Part shown: piece by piece, positions 43,159-51,068 of the stretch | Layout of the letters: every line of letters begins with the position of its first letter | How positions within the stretch are numbered: position 1 is the stretch's first letter | Assembly (NCBI GenBank): GCA_035705295.1 | Contig: DASSWG010000006.1 | Location: 31,195 to 95,194, forward strand | Length of the DNA: 64,000 nucleotides | Source of the DNA: DASSWG01 sp035705295 | Lineage (GTDB): Bacteria > Bacteroidota > Bacteroidia > Flavobacteriales > Flavobacteriaceae | Reading direction: 5' to 3' | Made by a program: the position numbers and the translations under genes | The notes under the pieces: generated by a model | The model's input: the letters and a program-made list of their open reading frames with translations, nothing else | Databases searched by the model: none | What the model was told of the DNA's origin: nothing

Positions 43159-45090
43159 TTATTTTAAATAGTTCAGCAACAAGATTTCGACCAGCAAAAA
43201 GAACACTGCAAAAATAACAAACCATTTCCAAAGTTCGTCAATTTCATTTTGTTCCTGTTGTTGTGAAAAAAATGAAGCGACATCGTTGCTCAACGAAACC
43301 TCGTTCAATTGCTCCAAATTGGCATAGTTCAACTCGCTTTCCGCTCGATCGTAATTGTAAGCGACATTTTGCAAAACCCTGTTGTTATTGGTGATTTGGT
43401 ATATTCCGGCCTTTTTTGGTAAACTTTCGGTGGTGATTTGCACCCGATTTTCGGTATGTTGCTGCAACGGGACAAAACTGGATTTTTCGTTTTCAATGGA
43501 CACGATTTCGTCTTTTTGCAAAGCTGCTTTCACGCTATAAACCGATTTTTTACCGATGGTATAATAAAGTTCGGGCAAGGGTAAACTTTGTTCGGCCAAA
43601 TTGTAGAAAGTCGGCACGATCAAAGGCGAATTTTTAAAATTTGAATTTTCGGAAGTTAATCCAGCGGTAAAAATATATACGTTGCCCGCTTGTGCCAAAA
43701 AGGGTTCACCATCCGAAAATTTGAGGATGGATTGCGCGTTTCCGTTCAATTTATAAGCACTTTGAACACTTGGGTATTGAAAATTTTCAACCCGATCTTC
43801 AAAAACCGATCCGTACAAGGGGTGCGCAAAAACGATTTTTACAATGCTTTTTTCTTCTTTTGTCAAGTTTGAAAAAATAGGGGCTTGCAATGCTTGCAAC
43901 AATAAATTATAGGATTGTAAATTGCTTTTTGTGGATGGAATCACCACCAGATGCCCGCCATTATCGGTCAATTGCGACAAGATTGGAACCAAGGCCGAAG
44001 GAATTTCTTCCAAGCCGTTTAAAATCACGGTGTTTGCCGAAGCAATTTTGTTGTAATCGAATTTGCCGTTTTCGAAAGCCACAAAATCAAAATTTTCAGG
44101 GTCGTATATGCGGTTCAAAAAATCATTTTTGCCGTTGGAAAGCGCAACCACTTTGATTTTTTCGGGTTGTTGAATGCTGAAGAAAAAGGAGTTGTCGTAT
44201 TCTAATCCGTCGTCTTCCACCTGAATTTTTCCGTTGATTGTTTCGGAAGTTTTGTTCACCGTCAAATTGACCGTTGAAGTTGCATTTTGATCAAATCCGG
44301 CACTGGTTTTTGCGATCAGTTTTTCATCGCTGTAAAGGGAAACCGGAACGGTCGCCGGTTTTTCGCCCGAATAGGAAACCACCGCTGCAAGTGTGAATTT
44401 ATCTAAGGTTTCTTCTGAAATATATACACTGTCAATGGAAATATTATTGGTGTTTACAGGTTGCAATTGAATGAGCCCTAGGTTGGTGCTCTGGGATGAA
44501 ATTGTTTCAAGATCAATGGAGTTTCCTTGAAAATCAGAAATTCCCACAAACATTTTTTGGATGCCGGGATTTTTTGAAAATTCGTTTTTGGCGCGGAGCA
44601 ATATGGTGTTCAAAGCAATCGAATTGGAAGAATAGGGGAGTTGGAGCAGCTCTTTTTTCAATTGTTCGACAGAAACGTTCCGGTAAATTTCGTCGTTGGT
44701 CATCAACGTAATCGTTTTTTCGGGCGGAAGGGTTTCCAAAATCTCATGGATCGCCCTTTTCAGAAGTTCCCCGCGTTTTCCTTCGAGCTGCATGCTGAAA
44801 GAATTGTCGAGGTAAACAATGGTTTCTTTTGGTTGCAGGGCCGTGTCGCTTTTGGGAAGAAAAGGTTGTGCAAAAGCAAAAATAACACAGGCCAAAGCCA
44901 AAAGCCGCGCCAACAAGGTCAGCCATTTTTTTAATTGCGAACTTTTGCGGGTCTGCAAAATCACTTTTTTCAAAAAAGCCACATTGGTGAAAGGGGTTTT
45001 TTTGAATTTTCGAAGTTGAAAAAGGTGGACAATGATCGGAATGACGAGCAAGAAAAGCGCAAAGAGAATTTCCGGGTGTTTGAAAAGCAT
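43159..45090 (-). CDS. BatA/VWA-domain membrane protein
   Basis: A 643-residue protein. The N-terminus is a BatA domain: one helix (FALFLLVIPIIVHLFQL), the conserved LRKFKKTPFTNVAFLKKV loop and a second helix (LARLLALACVIFAFAQPFL). A VWA fold starts at TIVYLDNSFSMQLEGKRG, with the MIDAS Asp-x-Ser-x-Ser intact. A long extracytoplasmic beta-rich region follows, with a glutamine amidotransferase-like stretch near ANTVILNGLEEIPS, and a final membrane helix (WFVIFAVFFLLVEILLLNYL). Family members act in envelope stability and aerotolerance; a precise role is unknown. First gene of the BatA - PyrC' - DUF4870 transcript. Confidence 0.86.
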   Translation of the reverse strand: MLFKHPEILFALFLLVIPIIVHLFQLRKFKKTPFTNVAFLKKVILQTRKSSQLKKWLTLLARLLALACVIFAFAQPFLPKSDTALQPKETIVYLDNSFSMQLEGKRGELLKRAIHEILETLPPEKTITLMTNDEIYRNVSVEQLKKELLQLPYSSNSIALNTILLRAKNEFSKNPGIQKMFVGISDFQGNSIDLETISSQSTNLGLIQLQPVNTNNISIDSVYISEETLDKFTLAAVVSYSGEKPATVPVSLYSDEKLIAKTSAGFDQNATSTVNLTVNKTSETINGKIQVEDDGLEYDNSFFFSIQQPEKIKVVALSNGKNDFLNRIYDPENFDFVAFENGKFDYNKIASANTVILNGLEEIPSALVPILSQLTDNGGHLVVIPSTKSNLQSYNLLLQALQAPIFSNLTKEEKSIVKIVFAHPLYGSVFEDRVENFQYPSVQSAYKLNGNAQSILKFSDGEPFLAQAGNVYIFTAGLTSENSNFKNSPLIVPTFYNLAEQSLPLPELYYTIGKKSVYSVKAALQKDEIVSIENEKSSFVPLQQHTENRVQITTESLPKKAGIYQITNNNRVLQNVAYNYDRAESELNYANLEQLNEVSLSNDVASFFSQQQEQNEIDELWKWFVIFAVFFLLVEILLLNYLK

Positions 45091-45190
45091 TCCTTTCTTG
45101 AAAAGTTTTTCAAATATAGAAATTCTTTTGAGGAAAGCGATTGAAAAAGAACAAAATCAATGTCTGTTAAAACACCAAATTTTGCAGGGG

Positions 45191-45835
45191 TCAATGAAGA
45201 AAAACATATTTTACAATGTTCGCGCCCATTTTTAGGGCTTTCAGATGAACTTCTTTCGGGTCGTGGTGTACTTCGGGGTTTTCCCAACCGTCGCCCAAAT
45301 CACTTTCGTAGGTGTAGAGCAAAACCAATCGGTTTTCATGGAAAATTCCGAAAGCTTGCGGGCGTTTTTTGTCGTGTTCATGAATTTTTGGCAAGCCGTT
45401 TTCAAAAACAAATGCCGAGGAAAAAATGGGATGGTCGGTGGGGAGTTCCACCAATTCTTTTTCGGGGAAAATCTTCGCTATTTCACGGCGGATGTATTTG
45501 TCCATTCCATAATTATCGTCGGCGTGCAAAAATCCACCACTCAATAAATAGTTCCTTAAATTTTTTACCGCTTCTTCATCGAAAAATACATTTCCATGCC
45601 CGGTCATGTGGACAAACGGATATTGAAAAATCGTTGGGTCCGAAGGTTCGACCGTGGCCGGTTCCGAATCAATCGACGTGTTGATGTTTTCGTTGCAAAA
45701 CGCGATCAAATTGGGCAGCGAGGTTGGGTTTGCGTACCAATCGCCGCCGCCATTGTATTTCAACAAAGCGATTTCTTGTGCGTTCAACTGAATACAAAAA
45801 AGAACGAAAAACAAGCCGATTATTGAATTTTTCAT
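45191..45835 (-). CDS. Secreted DUF4159 protein
   Basis: A 214-residue protein with a signal peptide (MKNSIIGLFFVLFCIQLNAQ). The mature domain reads ALLKYNGGGDWYANPTSLPN, PFVHMTGHGNVFFDEEAVKN, LRNYLLSGGFLHADDNYGMD and ELPTDHPIFSSAFVF; the class I amidotransferase-like fold lacks a catalytic cysteine. DUF4159 proteins usually sit beside MoxR/BatA genes, and one follows here 100 bases downstream. Function is unknown; the fold suggests binding. Confidence 0.88.
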   Translation of the reverse strand: MKNSIIGLFFVLFCIQLNAQEIALLKYNGGGDWYANPTSLPNLIAFCNENINTSIDSEPATVEPSDPTIFQYPFVHMTGHGNVFFDEEAVKNLRNYLLSGGFLHADDNYGMDKYIRREIAKIFPEKELVELPTDHPIFSSAFVFENGLPKIHEHDKKRPQAFGIFHENRLVLLYTYESDLGDGWENPEVHHDPKEVHLKALKMGANIVKYVFLH

Positions 45836-45857
45836 GGAGTTGTGGTTTTTTGGGGCA

Positions 45858-47051
45858 TTATACTATTTTTTTGCAAACCAACACTGTTTTTCGTTCTTCA
45901 AAATCCGTGGTGAAAAACAAGTATTCATCTCCACCGTCTTTCAAGCCTAATTTCGCTTTGATTTGATCGACTGGTTGCGGGAAATTCCGGGTGGCAATAT
46001 TTGCTTTTTTTGTGGAAAATTCGCGTTTCAACAATTTTGGCTTGAACGGTAGTACTTTCGATATTTCAAACGTTCTTCCGGGGAAATCGATCAATTTTTT
46101 GGAAGTGTACAAATGACTGTTGGCGTGCAGTTTGGGAAGATCGAATTTTTCCGAAACACTGTTGAAAAGCCCACTTTTCATAATCGCGGAATTGGGTTCG
46201 TACAAAAAACGCAAGGGTTCGGAAATTTGTTGCGGCAAACCTTGTTCTTTTTTTAGGGAGCTTTCGAATTTTTCTGTTTTTCCCTTGTTGAAATTGATTG
46301 TTTTTATGGGAATTTGATCGTTTCCCGTTTTTGAATTCAATATCCACAACAATTCTTTCACCTCATTGGAAACGGCCACAATATGAATTTCGCAGACGTT
46401 TTTCAAAGCGGAAATTCCTAAATTCAAATCGAGCAATGGCGCGGTTTTTATCAAAATGTTTTTGCTTTTTTCCATTAAAAGCGGCAAGCAATCCATAAGG
46501 TTGGGGGCACAATCTTCCAATCGGAAAACTTTGTTTCCGCTGTTCGATCTTCGCGATGGATCAATATAAATCCAATCAAAAACCCGATCGCTTTTGTTCA
46601 AAAAATCAAGTCCGTTTTTGTTGTGAAAAACAGTGTTTTTCCGATTGCTCAACTCTTGGAAATTGTGTTTTGCCAACTGGGCCAGTTCTTCGTTTTTTTC
46701 ACAATAGGTCACTTCGTCGATATTTTTTGAAAAGAAAAAGGAATCGACGCCAAATCCGCCCGTCAAATCGATCAGACACGTTCCTTTTACCAGATTGGCC
46801 TTATATTTTGCGGTGATTTCGGAAGAAGTTTGTTCCAAATTCAATTTTTTCGGGAACAAGCTATTTTTGGTATAGAACCACGTGGGCAATTTTTTCTCTG
46901 CTTTTTTCAGGCCTTCGATTTGTTGTGCGATTTCTTGAACGGAAACTTTTGGAAAAGGGCTTCCCTTCAAAACCAATTTTGTCAAATCGCTTTTTTGATG
47001 CAGGCGAATGAATTTTTGGACGTTTGGTTTTAAGAGCTCGAGGTTAAACAC
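45858..47051 (-). CDS. Class I SAM-dependent methyltransferase with THUMP-like C-terminal domain
   Basis: A 397-residue protein with a GTG start that overlaps the upstream permease stop (TAGTG). The SAM-binding motif I is CLIDLTGGFGVDSFFFSKN near residue 93, followed by VTYCEKNEELAQLAKHNFQ and the catalytic-type loop IYIDPSRRSNSGNK. The C-terminal ~130 residues (for example FPGRTFEISKVLPFKPKLLK and ANIATRNFPQPVDQIKAKL) are a nucleic-acid-binding THUMP-like region. It is probably an rRNA or tRNA methyltransferase; the position modified is unknown. Confidence 0.85.
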   Translation of the reverse strand: MFNLELLKPNVQKFIRLHQKSDLTKLVLKGSPFPKVSVQEIAQQIEGLKKAEKKLPTWFYTKNSLFPKKLNLEQTSSEITAKYKANLVKGTCLIDLTGGFGVDSFFFSKNIDEVTYCEKNEELAQLAKHNFQELSNRKNTVFHNKNGLDFLNKSDRVFDWIYIDPSRRSNSGNKVFRLEDCAPNLMDCLPLLMEKSKNILIKTAPLLDLNLGISALKNVCEIHIVAVSNEVKELLWILNSKTGNDQIPIKTINFNKGKTEKFESSLKKEQGLPQQISEPLRFLYEPNSAIMKSGLFNSVSEKFDLPKLHANSHLYTSKKLIDFPGRTFEISKVLPFKPKLLKREFSTKKANIATRNFPQPVDQIKAKLGLKDGGDEYLFFTTDFEERKTVLVCKKIV

Positions 47052-48139
47052 TACATGTCGCGGGTTAGTTTTTTGACAATCTTGTATTCGCTGAACGATT
47101 CCTTGGCAATCACTTTAATGGCGGTGTAGAAAGGAATGGCAACGATCATTCCGAGAATACCAAAAAGCAGGCCGGCGATCAAAATAATCAAGAAAATTTC
47201 GAGCGGGTGGGAGCGGACGCTTTTCCCAAAAATCAGGGGTTGATTGATGAAATTGTCCACCAGTTGCGCAATGCAATATCCGCCGAGCACGTACAAAGCT
47301 TTGGGCAAAATAACGCTGGAGAAGTCAGCGCCCAAATTGCTGGAAAAAACAAAAAGCAGCATCAATACACCGGCCACAATAGGCCCCAAATACGGGACAA
47401 TGTTCAAAAATGCACAAATGAAAGCAATGGCGATCGGGTTGTCCACTTCAAAAACCATCAACAAAACTGTGTATAAAATAAAAAGAACAAGAATTTGAAG
47501 CGTCAGCCCCACAAAATAACGGGAAAGCAGGTTTTTGATTTTACTAAAAACCCGTTGAAAACGCTCTTCGTCGCCGTGGTTGGAAAAAACCAAAATACTG
47601 TTCAACAGCAATCTGCTGTCCTTTAGCAAGAAAAAAGAAATAAAAATAATGGAAAACAATCCCACCAATACAGTACCCATACTGCCAAAAACGACATTCA
47701 TATAATTGGAAAAATCGTTCATATCGAATTCTTGCACAAAAGTGGTTTGTCGCAACCCTTGTACAATATCGATTTCTTTTACCCCCAAATATTCTTTTAT
47801 TTGAAGGTTAAGGGCGTTCAAATCGCTTCGAAAAGCGTCCATGTCGATTTGTCCAATATTTTCACTTTGCTGTAAAATTATGGGTATGAACAACATAATG
47901 AGCCCAATAAAAAAGGCGAGGACCAGCACCAAGACGGAAATCACCGCCAACATATTTGGAAAACGCAATTTGTTTTTCAGGAAAAACACCATCGGCCGGC
48001 CGACCAAAGAAACCACCGCGGCAATCAGTATGTAGGCGACAATGGATTGTATTTTGTAGAGAAAGTAGCACAAAAGCGCCACGCCGACCAAAATCCCGAT
48101 CGCCCTTAAAATTCCGTATGTAATGGTTTTGGATGTCAC
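47051..48139 (-). CDS. AI-2E family (PerM-type) permease
   Basis: A 362-residue membrane protein with about eight hydrophobic segments in the PerM/TqsA arrangement: three near the N-terminus (starting LRAIGILVGVALLCYFLYKI), a long soluble loop (about 105-155), then paired helices with the family signature IVPYLGPIVAG and a final QPLIFGKSVRSHPLEIFLII region. The best-known member exports AI-2, but most family members transport other things, so no quorum-sensing role should be assumed. Its last codon overlaps the start of the methyltransferase. Confidence 0.92.
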   Translation of the reverse strand: MTSKTITYGILRAIGILVGVALLCYFLYKIQSIVAYILIAAVVSLVGRPMVFFLKNKLRFPNMLAVISVLVLVLAFFIGLIMLFIPIILQQSENIGQIDMDAFRSDLNALNLQIKEYLGVKEIDIVQGLRQTTFVQEFDMNDFSNYMNVVFGSMGTVLVGLFSIIFISFFLLKDSRLLLNSILVFSNHGDEERFQRVFSKIKNLLSRYFVGLTLQILVLFILYTVLLMVFEVDNPIAIAFICAFLNIVPYLGPIVAGVLMLLFVFSSNLGADFSSVILPKALYVLGGYCIAQLVDNFINQPLIFGKSVRSHPLEIFLIILIAGLLFGILGMIVAIPFYTAIKVIAKESFSEYKIVKKLTRDM

Positions 48140-48198
48140 GCGGTAAAGATATTGAATCTATATAAGTTCGTGCTTATAGTTTTGATTTTAAGGGAAAT

Positions 48199-48828
48199 TT
48201 ATTGATAGATCCTGATTTTCGATATTTTCGCACCTTCTGAAAAATCGTCGAGTTGCAGAGGAACTTTCACTTCTTCGGGTTGAATGTTGCCTTTAAAATC
48301 TTTTTCGTTCAGTAAAAATTGAATGGAAGAGTTCGAATTCTCGGCCACGTACCGGTCACTGACATAAGTGTACCAAATTTTGAAATCGGGGTAAGCTTTT
48401 GAAAATTCTGTCAACGTGGAACCCACCCCAATGTTTTCAGCGGTTTTGTATTTTTCTGAGAACACGAATATTTCTGCGATGGTTTGGTTGTAGCTTTTGG
48501 TGCTTGGATCGAATTCAGGTTTTAGAACAAGGTGTTTTTCTCCTTCTTTGGAAAGAATGTAAATCACCTCTTTTACAGGGCCGCCTTCGGTGTAGCGGGT
48601 TTGTTCTTTTTGTTGAATTTGATATTTCTTGATGTTTTGAGGAATCTTATCGCCAATTTCAAACGAAGCAACTTTCCCTTCAGAAATTTTCCCGATTGTC
48701 GATTCATTCAGGGTTTTGTTGACTTGTTTCTCTTCACCGGAGGTTTCAACCGATTTTTTTTGGTTTTCCTTACAGGCTGTTAAAGCCAATAAAATCAGCA
48801 CCATAAAAGCATAGTTATTATCTGTCAA
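48199..48828 (-). CDS. Lipoprotein of unknown function
   Basis: About 209 residues with a lipoprotein signal (MVLILLALTACKEN, lipobox LTAC). The start is uncertain: a TTG at 48828 overlaps the upstream propeller gene by 11 bases and gives MTDNNYAF before the core, while the ATG at 48804 leaves a very short signal without a basic N-region. The mature part contains GKVASFEIGDKIPQNIKKYQ, ENIGVGSTLTEFSKAYPDFK and IWYTYVSDRYVAENSNSSIQ. I do not recognise a named domain. It sits directly after the T9SS propeller gene and is probably cotranscribed. Confidence 0.7.
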   Translation of the reverse strand: MTDNNYAFMVLILLALTACKENQKKSVETSGEEKQVNKTLNESTIGKISEGKVASFEIGDKIPQNIKKYQIQQKEQTRYTEGGPVKEVIYILSKEGEKHLVLKPEFDPSTKSYNQTIAEIFVFSEKYKTAENIGVGSTLTEFSKAYPDFKIWYTYVSDRYVAENSNSSIQFLLNEKDFKGNIQPEEVKVPLQLDDFSEGAKISKIRIYQ

Positions 48829-50521
48829 GTTTCACAATTTTGTATGTTTCCCGAGAATTGCCATTATAGACGGTTAAAAAGTAAACCCCATCGCTTACAT
48901 TTCCCAAATTAACTGAAATGTTATTTTCCACCTCGCTTGATTGCTTAACTATTTTGCCCGTTAGATCACTAATGGTATATTTTACCTTTTCTCCCTGATA
49001 ATTGTCAAAGTTGATCGTTACCATTCCAAGCGTGGGGTTTGGATATACATTTATTTGAGTGGTGGTTGTCAAGTCCTCTATTCCCATATTTGTACCTGTC
49101 AATTTAAGGATAAAGATATCACGACCTCCTACTGAAGTTAAATTGTGAGTTCCAGTTCCCGGATCAAAATCCACGGTTTGCATAAAATATCCTGTGGTAT
49201 ATATATTTCCTGCAACATCGGCGGTCATGGAAATGGCTCCATCATCATCCGACCCTCCCATTGTCTTTGCCCAGACAAAATTCCCAAGAGAATCCAATTG
49301 ACAAACAAAAAAATCTTCTTGTCCAACCGAAGTTAAATTGTGAGTGCCAGTTCCTGGATCAAAATCTACAGTATCTATAAATTTGCCAGTGATATATACA
49401 TTCCCATTAGTATCTGTAGTATTACTGAGTGCAAATTCATAATTCAAGCCTCCTATACTTTTTGCCCAAACAAAATTTCCAGCAGCATTTAATTTACTGA
49501 TAAAAATATCGTTTTCCCCATCAGAAGTTAAATTGTGGGTTCCCGTTCCCGGATCAAAATCTGCCGTGCCGCGAAACGATCCTGTACTATAAATAGTTCC
49601 GGCAGCATCAATAGAGATCGATCTACCTGAATCATTGTCTTGGCCTCCCATGCTTTTTGCCCACACAAAATCTCCGGCAGTATCTAATTTTCTGATAAAA
49701 ATATCAGAATTCCCAGCCGAAGTTAAATTGGCAGTTCCCGACCCCGGATCAAAATCTACGGTGCCTCGAAATGATCCAGTGCTATATACATTTCCGACGG
49801 CATCGGGATAGATGTCCGTGCCACCATCGCCCTGTGGTCCCCCCGTCCTTTTTGCCCAAACAAAATTTCCAGCAGCGTCCAATTTGCAGACAAATATATC
49901 TTCCTGCCCAGCGGAAGTTAAACTGACCGCGCCTGGCCCAGCACCAAAATCTATCGTGCCAGAAAAAAAGCTTGAGAGATATACATTTCCCGCAGCATCG
50001 GTAGCGGTGAAGGCAGCACTTTGTATGTCTTGTCCTCCTATACTTTCGACCCAAACAAAATTTCCACTGGCATCCCATTTACAAATAAAAATATTCTGTT
50101 CGTTGCCCGGAGATAAATAGGCAGTACCAGGGCCTGGGTCAAAATCTACAGTTTGGTTAAAAAGACCTGTTAAATATATATTTCCGGCGGCATCGGTAGT
50201 GATTGAAAAACCACCATCATAGGCCCATCCTCCAATGCTTTTTGCCCAAACAAAATTTCCGAAATTATCTAATTTACTGATAAAAATATCCTCGGACCCA
50301 AACGAAGTTAAATTGGTAATTCCCGTTCCTGGTTCAAAATCTACCGTGCCGGAAAAAAAACCTGTGGTATATACATTTCCGGCAGCATCGGTGACGATGG
50401 AAAAGCTACTATCGTAACTCGTTCCCCCCATGGCTTTTGCCCAAATAAAATTTTGGGCTTTTGATGTGTGTGTTGTGGTTAAAAATAAAGTAAGAATAAA
50501 AAATTTCAGCAGATTTTTCAT
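48818..50521 (-). CDS. Secreted seven-repeat (SBBP-like) propeller protein with T9SS type A sorting domain
   Basis: A 567-residue protein with a signal peptide (MKNLLKFFILTLFLTTTHTS, cleavage near SKA). Seven units of about 60 residues each contain DAAGNVYTTGFFSGTVDFEP, then EDIFISKLDNFGNFVWAKSI and a final GG; the number fits a seven-bladed beta-propeller. The C-terminal ~80 residues starting INVYPNPTLGMVTINFDNYQ and ending TYKIVKLDR are a T9SS type A sorting domain. It is expected to be secreted and attached to the cell surface. Ligand or enzymatic role is not evident. Confidence 0.9.
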   Translation of the reverse strand: MKNLLKFFILTLFLTTTHTSKAQNFIWAKAMGGTSYDSSFSIVTDAAGNVYTTGFFSGTVDFEPGTGITNLTSFGSEDIFISKLDNFGNFVWAKSIGGWAYDGGFSITTDAAGNIYLTGLFNQTVDFDPGPGTAYLSPGNEQNIFICKWDASGNFVWVESIGGQDIQSAAFTATDAAGNVYLSSFFSGTIDFGAGPGAVSLTSAGQEDIFVCKLDAAGNFVWAKRTGGPQGDGGTDIYPDAVGNVYSTGSFRGTVDFDPGSGTANLTSAGNSDIFIRKLDTAGDFVWAKSMGGQDNDSGRSISIDAAGTIYSTGSFRGTADFDPGTGTHNLTSDGENDIFISKLNAAGNFVWAKSIGGLNYEFALSNTTDTNGNVYITGKFIDTVDFDPGTGTHNLTSVGQEDFFVCQLDSLGNFVWAKTMGGSDDDGAISMTADVAGNIYTTGYFMQTVDFDPGTGTHNLTSVGGRDIFILKLTGTNMGIEDLTTTTQINVYPNPTLGMVTINFDNYQGEKVKYTISDLTGKIVKQSSEVENNISVNLGNVSDGVYFLTVYNGNSRETYKIVKLDR

Positions 50522-51068
50522 GGGATTTGTTTTGGCGTCGTTTGTTTGCAGATTTCACATGTTCGTTGTAGAAAAACAAGAAAATCAGATGGTAAACTTA
50601 ACACTTTTTTTTAAATTTTTTAATGACTTTTTTTCTCACGCAACTTTTTCCAAAACATCCAGACTATAAAGAAAGAGCGCTATAACTTGTAAAATTCAAA
50701 TTCATGAAAAATATTGCCATATCCTTCGTACTACTATTCCCTTTTTTATTTATCCGTGGACTTTTGTTGGGTCACATAAATTTTCTGGGGTTAGGCAAAA
50801 AGTTTTTCCATTCTAAAAAGAAAAATTTTCACATCAACCACACCCTTTTTCTTACAGACTTGGGTTAAGTTTTGCCTTATCTGAAAGGATCAATTTGTCT
50901 TATGCGTACTAATATCCAAATTGGTTTGTTCCGTGAAAAACATTCCTTCATCCACCTCGCAGGGCAGGATCTTTCTCGGATTCTTTACTATTCCGCTATT
51001 TCGGATGAAAATTTGGTGAGCATTGAAGAATTTTCTGAATTTAAATTCACTGGAAAACCCCGTTAAAC
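50522..51068. other. Gene-poor 547-base intergenic region
   Basis: Between the T9SS propeller start and the fadE stop. Apart from the 54-codon relic, both strands show overlapping short ORFs at 50872-51078 (plus strand ending SVEEFSEFKFTGKPR-like; minus strand beginning MHIGLTGFSSEFKF). Neither has a supporting promoter or motif. The dense pair of overlapping frames suggests a short interspersed repeat. The propeller gene's promoter must also lie in the first part. Confidence 0.35.
50704..50868 (+). pseudogene. 54-codon signal-peptide-like relic ORF
   Basis: A 54-codon ORF starts ATG at 50704 and stops TAA at 50866-50868. The first 19 codons read MKNIAISFVLLFPFLFIRG, a good signal peptide, but the rest (HINFLGLGKKFFHSKKKNFH) is basic and low complexity. 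It might be a truncated secreted-protein gene or chance. No related full gene is near. Confidence 0.25.

Noticed and set aside
47051..48139. Quorum-sensing AI-2 exporter
   Set aside because: The AI-2E family name covers many unrelated permeases and no luxS or signal-response gene is adjacent.
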